Assembly: GCF_000470655.1 (NCBI RefSeq)
Contig: NC_021921.1
Span: 434,001-498,000 of the forward strand
Length of the DNA: 64,000 nt
Reading direction: 5' to 3'
Source: Halorhabdus tiamatea SARL4B
Lineage (GTDB): Archaea; Halobacteriota; Halobacteria; Halobacteriales; Haloarculaceae
The position numbers and the translations under genes were made by a program. Below are positions 26,687 to 35,072 of this stretch, in pieces. Each line of letters begins with the position of its first letter. The first letter of the stretch is position 1. The notes beneath the pieces are model-generated. The model was not told the origin of the DNA. It did no database searches and saw only the letters and a list, made by a program, of their open reading frames with translations.

Positions 26687-27244
26687 GTGAGCGACGACGC
26701 CACCTCGCGACACGACCGCCTCGACCGCCACGACACTCCCGGGTCGCGCAACTCGCTGCGTCACTGGATTTGGACCCGGAACCCGGTGTGGATGCTCGTC
26801 GTGCCGGCGATCATCTGGGCGCTCCAGTTGGTCCCGAGTGTCCGGCTGAAGAACGTCGTGTTGCGGTTGCTCGGGGCCGAAGTCGACGAAGGTGTCGCGC
26901 TGGCGTTCGGGGCGACGCCCGACATGCTCTGGCCGGACCTGCTGGAACTCCGTGCGGACGCCATCGTCGGGTACGACGCGACGCTGCTGTGTCACGAGTA
27001 CCTCCAGGACGAGTACCGCACGGGGACGGTCGTCGTCGGCGAGCGCGCCATGATCGGGGCTGGCGCAGTCGTCCTGCCGGGCGTCCACATCGGGGCGGAC
27101 GCCCAGGTGGCGGCCAACTCGCTGGTCACCGAGGACGTCCCGCCGGGTGCGACGGTGGTTGGCGTCCCGGCTGAGGTTGTCCGCCGACCGGAGCGGTCGG
27201 TGCCCGACGACGGCGTACAGTCACCGGAATCGGGTGATGCCTGA
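26687..27244 (+). CDS. Membrane-associated hexapeptide-repeat acyltransferase-like protein
   Basis: 185 residues from a GTG start. A basic N-terminal region with one hydrophobic helix (NPVWMLVVPAIIWALQLVP) precedes a left-handed beta-helix domain: LLGAEVDEGVALAFGATPDMLWPDLLELRADAIVGYDATLLCHEYL, then VVVGERAMIGAGAVVLPGVHIGADAQVAANSLVTEDVPPGATVVGVPAE. This resembles acetyl/acyltransferases. The dab context invites comparison with gamma-carbonic anhydrase, but the three zinc histidines are not seen. Its end overlaps the convergent mscS gene by 24 bp. Confidence 0.75.
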   Translation: MSDDATSRHDRLDRHDTPGSRNSLRHWIWTRNPVWMLVVPAIIWALQLVPSVRLKNVVLRLLGAEVDEGVALAFGATPDMLWPDLLELRADAIVGYDATLLCHEYLQDEYRTGTVVVGERAMIGAGAVVLPGVHIGADAQVAANSLVTEDVPPGATVVGVPAEVVRRPERSVPDDGVQSPESGDA

Positions 27245-28024
27245 CTGGAAGACCCGCTGATTGGGGACGATAAATTCAGCCTCGTCGTTCTCGATGTGGG
27301 TGACGAAGACGTCGATCTCCTGGACGACGCCGCGTCGGTCGCCGATCTCGACTTCGTCGCCGATACAGTACGGTTCCGAGAGCAGAAGATAGAAGCCTGC
27401 CGCACCCGCTGCGAGTAAGTGTTTGAAGGCCAGTCCACCCAAGAACAGCACGCCGAAGACGTAGACGCCAAGGAGGACGAGCAACGCCGTCGTCGCCACG
27501 CCGAGTTGTCCCAGTGCGACGAGGGCAGCCACGTAGAAAATGCTATATTTCACGAGCGGGGCCAGCACCGACACCTGGGGGAGCTTGATCCCTCGAAGTC
27601 GCTCGCTGACGGCCAGCGCCGCCTTGTCGCCGACGATCAACCCGACGATGATGGCGAGAGCGGCGACGAATAGCTGGGAGAGATACGTACTGAATCCCGT
27701 CCAGAATTGGGTCGGATCGATGACCTGTGCCGTCTGGAGTGCGATGAAGATCGCCAGCGCGTAGACGAATATCGCCGCGAGTAAAGCGACCAGTCCGACT
27801 GTCGAGAAGCCGATATTTTGCAGTGAACGCTCGAAGACCGTCCCCTCGACGGCCGCTGGGACGCCCGCCTGCTCGAGCATCGAGCGTGTCATTCGCCAGA
27901 CGAGATAGCCGAGCACAGTCCCGACGAACAGAACGAGAATCGCCACAGCGACCGCGGTCTCTTCGGAAAACAGTGTCCGCACGAGCTCGGGGACGTTAAG
28001 CAGCGGTCGAAGCGCCAGCGCCAT
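27221..28024 (-). CDS. MscS-type mechanosensitive channel protein
   Basis: 267 residues, five or so membrane segments, and a C-terminal MscS-like beta domain: KHLLAAGAAGFYLLLSEPYCIGDEVEIGDRRGVVQEIDVFVTHIENDEAEFIVPNQRVFQSGI. The protein ends soon after the beta domain, shorter than E. coli MscS. It should release solutes on osmotic downshock. Its start codon shares a base with the dacZ stop codon, so the c-di-AMP synthase and this channel are translationally coupled; c-di-AMP is known to govern osmotic balance in several prokaryotes. Confidence 0.85.
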   Translation of the reverse strand: MALALRPLLNVPELVRTLFSEETAVAVAILVLFVGTVLGYLVWRMTRSMLEQAGVPAAVEGTVFERSLQNIGFSTVGLVALLAAIFVYALAIFIALQTAQVIDPTQFWTGFSTYLSQLFVAALAIIVGLIVGDKAALAVSERLRGIKLPQVSVLAPLVKYSIFYVAALVALGQLGVATTALLVLLGVYVFGVLFLGGLAFKHLLAAGAAGFYLLLSEPYCIGDEVEIGDRRGVVQEIDVFVTHIENDEAEFIVPNQRVFQSGITRFR

Positions 28025-28833
28025 CAGTATTCCTCCGGATCGAGTTCGAGGATCAACTCACCGCCTTTGAACGCCCGTACCAGCCCGTCGCTCTCGGAGA
28101 GCACGATCGCCGTCGCGTTCGTGTCGCGGGTGACTGCACCCGCTGCCATGTGTCGGGCACCGAGTCCCTTCGGGATGTCGACGCCCTCGGCCGAGGGTTC
28201 GAGGTAGCGGTAGGCGGAGACGATCTTCCCCGAATCGGAGATGACGAACGCGCCGTCGAGCCGCGAGAACTCCTTGAGCATGACGTTCACGATCGGATCG
28301 CCGACGTGGACGTGTGACTTCTCGAAGGGGTTGTAACTCAGCGGGCGGGACTTGTTCATCACCTTGCCGGCGTCGCCGACGACGAACAGCGCGCCGACCG
28401 GTTTGCCCTTCTGGCCTTTCTTCCCGAGCTCGACGGCGACCTCCAGCACGTTCCGGATGACGCCGGGCTCGGCCCGGGAGTTGACGAACAGATCGTAGAC
28501 GCCAGATTCGGTGAACTCACCGGCGCGGACACGGACGGCGGTGTCGAGGTCGTCGGCGTACGTTTTTCCCAGACAGAGCACGTCGTCGGTCTCTGTGACG
28601 AACTCGTTTTCGAGTGCGCCTTCGATGCCGAATCGAATACGGTCGTCGATCGCCGTGAAGTCGAGCGGCAACTCCACGAACCGCTCCGCGCCAGGGCCGT
28701 TCTCGGCCCCGACCACGACGACCGCCTCAACCTCTTCGGAAAGTTGTTCATAGAGGGCATCGCTCGGCGCGAACAGAAATACGGCGTCGATATCGGCCGA
28801 CAGCGTCCCCAGCACGTCGTCGATCTGACTCAT
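28024..28833 (-). CDS. dacZ: Diadenylate cyclase DacZ
   Basis: 269 residues from the ATG at 28833; the frame runs on upstream with no similarity. The DAC domain is in the C-terminal half: VGALFVVGDAGKVMNKSRPLSYNPF, FSRLDGAFVISDSGKIVSAYRYLEPS (D-G-A motif), and GLGARHMAAGAVTRDTNATAIVLSESDG (R-H motif). It makes c-di-AMP from two ATP. The N-terminal half is the archaeal DacZ-specific domain. Archaeal DacZ is established as the c-di-AMP synthase in Haloferax, where its level affects osmoadaptation; coupling with an MscS-type gene fits that role. Confidence 0.93.
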   Translation of the reverse strand: MSQIDDVLGTLSADIDAVFLFAPSDALYEQLSEEVEAVVVVGAENGPGAERFVELPLDFTAIDDRIRFGIEGALENEFVTETDDVLCLGKTYADDLDTAVRVRAGEFTESGVYDLFVNSRAEPGVIRNVLEVAVELGKKGQKGKPVGALFVVGDAGKVMNKSRPLSYNPFEKSHVHVGDPIVNVMLKEFSRLDGAFVISDSGKIVSAYRYLEPSAEGVDIPKGLGARHMAAGAVTRDTNATAIVLSESDGLVRAFKGGELILELDPEEY

Positions 28834-29049
28834 TGTGCTAATTTCACTCGGACACGAAAAAAGGGTTGCGGGCGTCCGACCCGACGTGGATAGTGATGGA
28901 TCGCTTGCGATCGCGACGACGGGGCAAGGCTGTGTCTGGTCCAGTCGTGAGACTTGCCCGGTGGGGCCTCCGTATCGAGGTACATCGCCTGTGCCAAGCG
29001 TGGAGCGCTGGACGGGACGTCTTCCACATCGATGGTCGCCCACCCACCA

Positions 29050-29062
29050 ATTATTAAGTATA
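29050..29062 (+). promoter_or_regulatory. AT-rich promoter box of the cellulase gene
   Basis: ATTATTAAGTATA, the only AT-rich stretch in the 291-bp region between dacZ and the cellulase. With archaeal spacing, transcription would start near 29080, after the ATG at 29068, which is why the start at 29125 is preferred. Between 28834 and 29049 no gene, repeat or other signal is seen. Confidence 0.45.
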
Positions 29063-29124
29063 ATCGAATGAAACAATCAGATCGGACAGGGCAGCAATCG
29101 TCGAAACACAAACATGGACTTCCA

Positions 29125-30624
29125 ATGAACGAACAACCCCAATCGATCCACGAGCGCGACAGCGAAACCGAACGTACCCGACCGACGACGTCACGGCGTC
29201 GGTTCTTGCAGGCAGCGGCCGGAGCCGGTATCGTCGTCGCGAGCGGAGGCGTCGTCGGGCACGCAGCGGCCGATTCTCACACGAACACGCTCCCGTCGCT
29301 TCGACGGAACGGTAATCTGATTGAGACGCCTGACGGCGAGACTGTCGAACTCCACGGCGTCAACATCGCCGATCCGAAGCGAGTCGACGTGACTGCCTCG
29401 GTACGCGGGAAAGACGCCGTCCAGACCATCGACCTTGCGACGGACGGCAGCCGGGGCTGGCACGCTGACGTCGTCCGACTGCCGGTCCAGCCGGTCGACA
29501 TCGGCGAACACGAGGCGGGCACGGGACCGGAGCCACCGGCCTTCGACGAATCGCAGTTACAGAGCTACCTCGAGGACCACCTCGATCCGGCCGTCGAGCG
29601 CTGTGGCGAAAACGGTGCCTACGCTATCATCGACTATCATCGCCACCGGGACATCCCCTGGACGAATGCGGCACTTGGGGAGGAAGTCCAGCTGTTCTGG
29701 GATATCGTCGCGGCGCGGTACGGCGAGATGAACCACGTTATCTTCGAAGTGTACAACGAACCACAGGGCAACCCAAACTACGGTGTCTCGGGCCAAGAGT
29801 TGGTGGACTTCTGGAGTGAGTGGAAGTCGACGGCCCAGCCGTGGGTCGACACCATTCGGGAGTACTCAAAGAATCTGGTGCTCGTCGGGTCGCCGCGATG
29901 GTCACAGATGACCTTCGGTGCGGTGATCGAGGAGTTCGACGGGGACAATCTCGGCTATACACTCCACCTCTATCCGGCACACGGACCGACGACACCGGCG
30001 GACTACGACGACTTCGTCACGCCGCCCAACGACGGCGGTGGGGCGGTTCCCTACGACGACGAGACGCCTGCCTGGGAGGTCACACCGGTCTTCATGACCG
30101 AGTGGGGGTTCGATTACGACGCGGGACCGGCCGCGGGCGGCGGCGTCAACGAGGAAACGGCAGCGGGCGCGGATTGGGCGGAATACGATCCAGATTACGG
30201 CCATCACGTGACAGAGTGGCTCTCGACGCGCCCGGTACACTCGACCGCATGGGAGTTCGACGTGCTCTGGGACCCCAGTATGTTCACGCGTGGGTTCGAC
30301 GTCCCCGACGACGAAAGCTGGTCGCCGTACACAGACGGCTCGATCCCGGAGTACGTCACCGATCGACCCGCCGAGTGGGAGCTCCAGACCGGTGGCGGCT
30401 ACATGGGCGACACGGTGAAGCAGTTCCTGCGGCGAGACCCCGACAACGACGGCCGGATCGAGGATGTGACTGGCGACGGTGAAACCACCATCGGGGACGT
30501 GCGGAGACTCCTGAACAACCGCGACAGCGAGGGGGTCCAGACGCACGCACACGCCTACGATTTCAACGGCGACGGGACCGTCAACGCCGGCGACGTTCTC
30601 GCGCTATTCAGAGAGATATATTGA
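29125..30624 (+). CDS. GH5-family cellulase with Tat signal and dockerin-like tail
   Basis: 499 residues from the ATG at 29125. TTSRRRFLQAAAGAGIVVASGG is a Tat signal. The GH5 barrel shows VRLPVQP, IIDYHRHRDIPW, HVIFEVYNEPQGNP (acid/base Glu in N-E-P), YTLHLYPAHG and VFMTEWGFDYD (nucleophile Glu). The last 60 residues hold two calcium-binding repeats, VTGDGETTIGDVRRLL and DFNGDGTVNAGDVLALF, as in type I dockerins. It hydrolyses beta-1,4-glucans outside the cell. An ATG at 29068 would add 19 residues but lies too close to the ATTATTAAGTATAA box at 29050-29062. Confidence 0.92.
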   Translation: MNEQPQSIHERDSETERTRPTTSRRRFLQAAAGAGIVVASGGVVGHAAADSHTNTLPSLRRNGNLIETPDGETVELHGVNIADPKRVDVTASVRGKDAVQTIDLATDGSRGWHADVVRLPVQPVDIGEHEAGTGPEPPAFDESQLQSYLEDHLDPAVERCGENGAYAIIDYHRHRDIPWTNAALGEEVQLFWDIVAARYGEMNHVIFEVYNEPQGNPNYGVSGQELVDFWSEWKSTAQPWVDTIREYSKNLVLVGSPRWSQMTFGAVIEEFDGDNLGYTLHLYPAHGPTTPADYDDFVTPPNDGGGAVPYDDETPAWEVTPVFMTEWGFDYDAGPAAGGGVNEETAAGADWAEYDPDYGHHVTEWLSTRPVHSTAWEFDVLWDPSMFTRGFDVPDDESWSPYTDGSIPEYVTDRPAEWELQTGGGYMGDTVKQFLRRDPDNDGRIEDVTGDGETTIGDVRRLLNNRDSEGVQTHAHAYDFNGDGTVNAGDVLALFREIY

Positions 30625-30731
30625 GCGTGGCGCTGTCGGTGGTTCTCCGCCGCTCCCGTTTGTCCGGTTCGAAATGAGCTCGTTCGAGAAACGACGTGAA
30701 CGACGGACGACGACGTGAACGCGTCAGAGAG

Positions 30732-31583
30732 TCAGGCTGCCGCCCCGACGTACAGCACGGCGACGAGGAACACCCAGACCGCGTCGACGAAGTGCCAGTA
30801 CATCGAGACGGTGCTGACCGAGGTGTGGCGATGCTCCGAGTACTGGCCGGCGAGCCCGCGCACGAAGACGATGCCGAGCAAGATTGCTCCAAGTGAGACG
30901 TGCGCCCCGTGGAGGCCAGTCAGGCCGTAGAAGGCGCTCCCGAAGGTGCCGGTCGACAGCGAGAAGCCGTCGACGACGATGAACTGGTAGTACTCGTAGG
31001 CCTGGCCGGCGATGAAGACGACGCCAAGCGCGAGGGTGACACCGAGCCACTGGAGGAACCGACGACGGTTCCCGCGCCGGAGCGCGAGGTGAGCGACGTG
31101 CAGCGTCACGCTCGAAGCGATCAGGATGGCGGTGTTGACGACGACGAGGCTCCCCAGCAGGTGGGGAAGGTGATCGGGCGGCCACGCGCCGGCCCGGATG
31201 AAGAAGTAGTAGACGAACCCGGCACCGAAGGTCGCGATCTCGGAGCCGAGGAAAAGCAACATCCCCAGCCGGAGGCCGCTGCCCCCACCTGCATCGACTC
31301 CGCGATGCCAGAAGTCCACGACGAAGGCGTGATACAGCCACCCGTACAACCCAACCAGAAACAGGAAGACGCTGGCGACGATGGCTGCCGGACCGGCCGT
31401 GGGGCCGATCAGCGGATCTTCGCCGCTTCCGAGCAGCCAGAGTGCGGCCCCGGCATAGATCCCCGCCGCGCCGATGGCCGTGATGAACGGCCACCAGCTC
31501 GCCTCCCCGAACCCGCGCGGCCAGTCCTCCTCGGCGGGCAGGTGATGTCCCTCGCCCGCATCCGAGTCTTCGACGATGCTCAT
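30732..31583 (-). CDS. coxC: Cytochrome c oxidase subunit III (heme-copper oxidase)
   Basis: 283 residues from the ATG at 31583. Seven hydrophobic helices. Subunit III markers: WHRGVDAGGGSGLRLGMLLFLGSEIATFGAGFVYYFFIRA (the E of the L-F-L-x-S-E motif), HLPHLLGSLVVVNTAILIASSVTLHVAH, QAYEYYQF, FYGLTGLHGAHVSLGAI, and SMYWHFVDAVWVFLVAVLY. It is the non-catalytic core subunit of an aa3-type terminal oxidase. Subunits I and II are not in the window. Divergent from the 476-aa membrane protein. Confidence 0.94.
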   Translation of the reverse strand: MSIVEDSDAGEGHHLPAEEDWPRGFGEASWWPFITAIGAAGIYAGAALWLLGSGEDPLIGPTAGPAAIVASVFLFLVGLYGWLYHAFVVDFWHRGVDAGGGSGLRLGMLLFLGSEIATFGAGFVYYFFIRAGAWPPDHLPHLLGSLVVVNTAILIASSVTLHVAHLALRRGNRRRFLQWLGVTLALGVVFIAGQAYEYYQFIVVDGFSLSTGTFGSAFYGLTGLHGAHVSLGAILLGIVFVRGLAGQYSEHRHTSVSTVSMYWHFVDAVWVFLVAVLYVGAAA

Positions 31584-31733
31584 AGCGCTGGGTTCCCAGC
31601 CAGCGGGCAAAAAGGCACCTTCGGGGGAGTCTTTTGCCGCCGTTGGTCGGCCCCAGGGGCGGCTGGCCCGCCAGATCACGAACTCGTTGCCCGAGTCGGA
31701 ACCTACACGGACCGGACCCGCGAAGGGGGCACG

Positions 31734-33164
31734 ATGACGTCGCCAGCGAACCGACGACTCGTGCGTCGAGTGGTCGCGATTGTGGCTCTCGGAGCAGCCG
31801 GCCTCGCGGCTCCGACAGTCGCCGCCCACGGCGGGAGCCTCGGGGCGAGTGCCCGCGAGAGCGTCACCGTCCCGACCTGGCTGTTCTTGCTGACCGGCGG
31901 AGCCGTCGTGGGCGCGTCGTTCCTGCTTGCGAGTTTCGTCACCGATCGCCGGCTCGTCGAGGAGATCCACGGCTGGCGGGCGTCGCTACCGTTTCCCGGA
32001 CGGCGGACGCTGGCGTCGATCGCGCGCGTCGGGGGTGTCCTCGGGGTGGCTTGCGTCGTCGCGATCGGGTACGTCGGCCCGCAGAACGGGTTGAGCAACC
32101 TCGCGATCCTGGTCGTCTGGGTCGGGTGGTGGGCCGGTTACACCATGAGCGCGTACCTGCTCGGCGAGACGTGGTCGACGGTCAACCCCTGGCGGACGCT
32201 CGCCGAAGTGCTCCCCTCACTGGATCGCTCGCTCCCGTCGGTCGGTGCCTGGCCGGCCGTCGTCGGGTTGCTCACGCTCATCTGGATCGAGGTCGTCAGC
32301 CCGCTCGCCGACGATCCCGCCCTGCTGTCGACGGTCGTGGTCGGCTACTCCGTGGTGACACTCGCGGGCGCAATCGTCTACGGTCCCGATCACTGGTTCG
32401 ATCGTGTCGACCCGATCGCGGCCGTTTTCAGCTACTACGGCCACGTCGCACCAGTCGTCACCGCCAAGAGTGGCGATGCCCGGCGCGACAGCGAGCACCC
32501 AGAAGACGCGAACTCCGTGGCCCTTCGACTGCCGGGTGTCGGACTGACTCGCGCCGATCTCGTGACGGATTCGAGTGAGGTCGCGTTCGTCGTCGCGCTG
32601 CTGTGGTCGACGACCTACGACGGGTTCGTGGCGACGCCTGCCTGGGAGTCACTGATTGCCCCGCTCGTCGAGATGGGGGTGCCGGCCCACCTCATCTATC
32701 CGTCCGCACTCGCCGCCGGGTTCGTCGTCTTTCTCGGCGTCTACCGACTCGCCGCCCGAGTCGCTCGCTCGACCGGCGAGACCTACCTCGCAGCCGACGC
32801 ACTCGCCCGGCGATTCGCGCCGCCGCTGATTGCGATCGCCGCGGGGTATCACCTGGCCCACTATCTGGCGTACTTCCTCTCACTCGCGCCCGTGCTGGCG
32901 ACGGTCCTGCCGTCGCCGTTGTCGCCGCCCGCGGTCGTGCCCGTGTACTCGCTGCCGGGGTGGTTCGGGGCGATCCCGGTCGCGAGCGTGCTGGCCGGCC
33001 ACCTGCTGGCGATCTGGATCGCCCACGCGGCCGCCTTCGATCTGTTTCCCGGCCGCCTCCAGGCCATCCGGAGCCAGTATCCCGTTACCCTGGTGATGGT
33101 CGCCTACACGATGACGAGCCTCTGGATCGTGACCCAACCGACGGTTCAGCCACCCTTCCTCTGA
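31734..33164 (+). CDS. Polytopic membrane protein of unknown function beside coxC
   Basis: 476 residues from the ATG at 31734. A cleavable-looking signal ends near TVAAHGG, followed by about 10-11 hydrophobic segments. Conserved-looking polar stretches include GPQNGLSNLAILVVWVGWWAGYTMSAYLLGETWSTVNPWRTL, FDRVDPIAAVFSYYGHVAPV, TTYDGFVATPAW and AAGYHLAHYLAYFLS with paired histidines. I faintly recall similar bacterial proteins mis-named as fenitrothion hydrolase; that label carries no functional weight. Histidines within helices, and the divergent coxC neighbour, hint at heme, copper or oxidase assembly, which is inference. Confidence 0.7.
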   Translation: MTSPANRRLVRRVVAIVALGAAGLAAPTVAAHGGSLGASARESVTVPTWLFLLTGGAVVGASFLLASFVTDRRLVEEIHGWRASLPFPGRRTLASIARVGGVLGVACVVAIGYVGPQNGLSNLAILVVWVGWWAGYTMSAYLLGETWSTVNPWRTLAEVLPSLDRSLPSVGAWPAVVGLLTLIWIEVVSPLADDPALLSTVVVGYSVVTLAGAIVYGPDHWFDRVDPIAAVFSYYGHVAPVVTAKSGDARRDSEHPEDANSVALRLPGVGLTRADLVTDSSEVAFVVALLWSTTYDGFVATPAWESLIAPLVEMGVPAHLIYPSALAAGFVVFLGVYRLAARVARSTGETYLAADALARRFAPPLIAIAAGYHLAHYLAYFLSLAPVLATVLPSPLSPPAVVPVYSLPGWFGAIPVASVLAGHLLAIWIAHAAAFDLFPGRLQAIRSQYPVTLVMVAYTMTSLWIVTQPTVQPPFL

Positions 33165-33166
33165 AC

Positions 33167-33445
33167 ATGACTGAAACACAATCGTCCGACCCAACGACGT
33201 ACGACGTTCCCGACGACGCCGAATCCGAGCGCTGTCCCGAGTGTGGCCGGCCGTTCGTCCGCGAGGAACTCCTGGCGCTCCATCGCGGAGGGGTCCACGC
33301 CGAAACGCTCGGTGCGGACGAGATCGAAACGTTCGAGGAGGCCTACGAGGACGAATCCGAACGACTCCGACTGTTCCGACTCAAGGCGCTGATCGCGCTG
33401 GTGGTGCTTTACTTCGGCCTCCTGATGACCTACGCGTTGGTTTGA
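33167..33445 (+). CDS. Small C2H2 zinc-finger protein with C-terminal membrane helix
   Basis: 92 residues. ERCPECGRPFVREELLALHRGGVH is a C2H2-like knuckle (CxxC, then His-x4-His), and the C-terminus is a single hydrophobic helix (LKALIALVVLYFGLLMTYALV). It starts 2 bp after the stop of the 476-aa membrane protein, so the two are cotranscribed. The pairing of a cytoplasmic zinc knuckle with a membrane tail beside oxidase genes suggests a metal or assembly role, unproven. Confidence 0.72.
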   Translation: MTETQSSDPTTYDVPDDAESERCPECGRPFVREELLALHRGGVHAETLGADEIETFEEAYEDESERLRLFRLKALIALVVLYFGLLMTYALV

Positions 33446-33457
33446 GCCTCGACCCGC

Positions 33458-34354
33458 TCAGGACTCCCGCTCGCCGACCGACAGCCCGGCGACGTTCTCG
33501 AAGAACTTCACGACTGCAGCCATGTCTTCCTCGCCGTGGCCCAGCCCACTCGTGGCGCTGAACGTCTCGCGTGCGGCGGCGGTCTGGGGGAGCGGGACGC
33601 CCGCGTCGTTGGCCTCATCGACGGCGTACCGGAGGTCCTTGAACTGCAGGTCGACGGGGAAGCGTGGCTCGAAGTCCCCGTCGGCGATGTTCTCGCCCTT
33701 GATCGAGTACAGCGGCGAGTCCACCGCGCCGGCCTCGACGACGGCCAGCATGTCGTCGTAGGAAAGGCCCTGGGACGTGCCGAAAGCGAGCGCCTCGGCG
33801 AACGCGCCCATCATGTCCCCGAGTAGCAGGTTGACGAACAGTTTCATGCGCGCGCCGTCACCGACCGCGCCGCAGTCGACGATCGGCTCGCCGATAGCCG
33901 CGAGGATCCCCTCGACGGAGTCGAGCAACGCCTCTGGACCCGCCGCGAGCACCGTGAGCGTTCCCTCCTCGGCGGGGCCGACCGTTCCCGAGACCGGGGC
34001 GTCGACGTAGCGCCCACCGGCGTCCCGGACTGCTTCGGCCGCGGCTTCGGTGGCCGCGGGCGTGACGGTGCTCATCTGGATGACCGTCGTGTCCGACGTG
34101 AGGCCAGCGAGCAGGCCGTCATCGCCGTCGAGCACCCCCTCGAGTGCCTCGTCGTCAGTGACCATCACGACCACGCTATCGGCGCGTTCGGCAACTTCGG
34201 CGGGAGAATCCGCGACTGTCTCGCCCCGTTCGGCGAACGGTTCGGTTCGGGATCGCGTCCGGTTGTAGACGACGAGTGGGTAGCCGGCGTCGGCGACGTT
34301 TTCGGCCATCGGCGCGCCCATCGCGCCGAGTCCGATGAATCCGACTGTTTGCAT
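33458..34354 (-). CDS. NAD(P)-dependent beta-hydroxyacid dehydrogenase (3-hydroxyisobutyrate dehydrogenase family)
   Basis: 298 residues. The Rossmann start TVGFIGLGAMGAPMAENVADAGYPLVVYNRT, the substrate segment YVDAPVSGTVGPAEEGTLTVL, the catalytic-Lys region GDGARMKLFVNLLLG and KDLRYAVDEANDAGVPLP are all as in the 3-hydroxyisobutyrate/tartronate semialdehyde reductase family. It oxidises or reduces a short beta-hydroxyacid; which one cannot be told. Divergent from the DUF5799-like gene. Confidence 0.9.
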   Translation of the reverse strand: MQTVGFIGLGAMGAPMAENVADAGYPLVVYNRTRSRTEPFAERGETVADSPAEVAERADSVVVMVTDDEALEGVLDGDDGLLAGLTSDTTVIQMSTVTPAATEAAAEAVRDAGGRYVDAPVSGTVGPAEEGTLTVLAAGPEALLDSVEGILAAIGEPIVDCGAVGDGARMKLFVNLLLGDMMGAFAEALAFGTSQGLSYDDMLAVVEAGAVDSPLYSIKGENIADGDFEPRFPVDLQFKDLRYAVDEANDAGVPLPQTAAARETFSATSGLGHGEEDMAAVVKFFENVAGLSVGERES

Positions 34355-34440
34355 GGTACCGAATCGTTCGGTCGCCAGGGAAAGAAACGTTGCGAACGCG
34401 GGCGAAAACGCTCATGGGTCCGGGGGGCCAACGCGGAGAT

Positions 34441-34869
34441 ATGACCGACGGATCGTGGACCGAACGGATCGCCGCAGAACGCATGCAGACCGACCAGGAG
34501 TTCACCGACCGCGTCGCGGCCTCGCCGCTATCCAGCCAGCAGTGGGGCCTGGTCATGACTGCTGTCGAGTTCGACATCGACGGCCCCGAAGACCCCGAGA
34601 CCGCAGAACTGGTCGTCGACGCGAGCAAACTCACCAGCGTCATGGACGAGATCCGGCGCATCGGCGACCGCCAACCCGGTGCCGCAGCGTCGTCCGACAG
34701 CGGCGGCGGGATCCTCGACAGCGTGAAGGGCGCACTCGGCGTCGGCGAGAACGACGACGAACTCCGTGAGACGGCCGAGGAACTCGCCGAGGAGTACGCC
34801 ACGGAGCTACAGGCACGCCTCGAAGAGCGCCGCCGCTGGGCGGAGGTCTGTGAACTCGCCCGATCGTGA
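34441..34869 (+). CDS. DUF5799-like haloarchaeal protein
   Basis: 142 residues from the ATG at 34441. The N-terminus MTDGSWTERIAAERMQTDQEFTDRVAASPLSSQQWGLVMTAVEFDI, a linker rich in Ser/Gly (about residues 80-95), and a long charged C-terminal helix (LRETAEELAEEYATELQARLEERRRWAEVC) match a conserved haloarchaeal family that I recall as DUF5799. Predominantly helical, soluble, probably a coiled coil at the C-terminus. Function unknown. Confidence 0.75.
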   Translation: MTDGSWTERIAAERMQTDQEFTDRVAASPLSSQQWGLVMTAVEFDIDGPEDPETAELVVDASKLTSVMDEIRRIGDRQPGAAASSDSGGGILDSVKGALGVGENDDELRETAEELAEEYATELQARLEERRRWAEVCELARS

Positions 34870-34891
34870 CTCGGCTCTCGTCGCTTCTGCA

Positions 34892-35008
34892 GTCGTGATC
34901 AGCGTTCGTCGCCACTAACTCGGTCACGATCCCGTCGGAGGATTCGTCGTCGACTCGAAGACAGTCGAGTCGCTCGATCGTTTCGGCTTCGAGTTCGACT
35001 GTCGGCAG
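34892..35008 (-). pseudogene. Remnant of a small ribbon-helix-helix/antitoxin-like gene
   Basis: On the minus strand, 39 codons read L-P-T-V-E-L-E-A-E-T-I-E-R-L-D-C-L-R-V-D then D-E-S-S-D-G-I-V-T-E-L-V. This resembles small haloarchaeal DNA-binding/antitoxin-like proteins that begin MPTVEL. At the position expected for Met there is CTG, no ATG/GTG/TTG lies just upstream in frame, and no stop follows at the usual length: the frame runs on antisense into the DUF5799-like gene. A decayed gene is the simplest reading; a CTG start is possible. Confidence 0.35.
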
Positions 35009-35072
35009 ACGCCAAAACTTCCGTTGGCAACGCCCTTAAGCGCCGTGGCGGCGTGCTCGGACGTGAGTAGCA

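Noticed and set aside
23887-26751. A 954-codon minus-strand frame over dabA
   Set aside because: Long antisense frames are common in GC-rich DNA; dabA on the other strand has intact zinc motifs and this frame has none.
26687-27244. Gamma-carbonic anhydrase in the dab cluster
   Set aside because: The protein has the beta-helix fold but not the three zinc-binding histidines of gamma-class enzymes.
30900-31733. N-terminal extension of the 476-aa membrane protein
   Set aside because: The extension is antisense to coxC and lacks membrane segments; the signal-like start at 31734 is the natural beginning.
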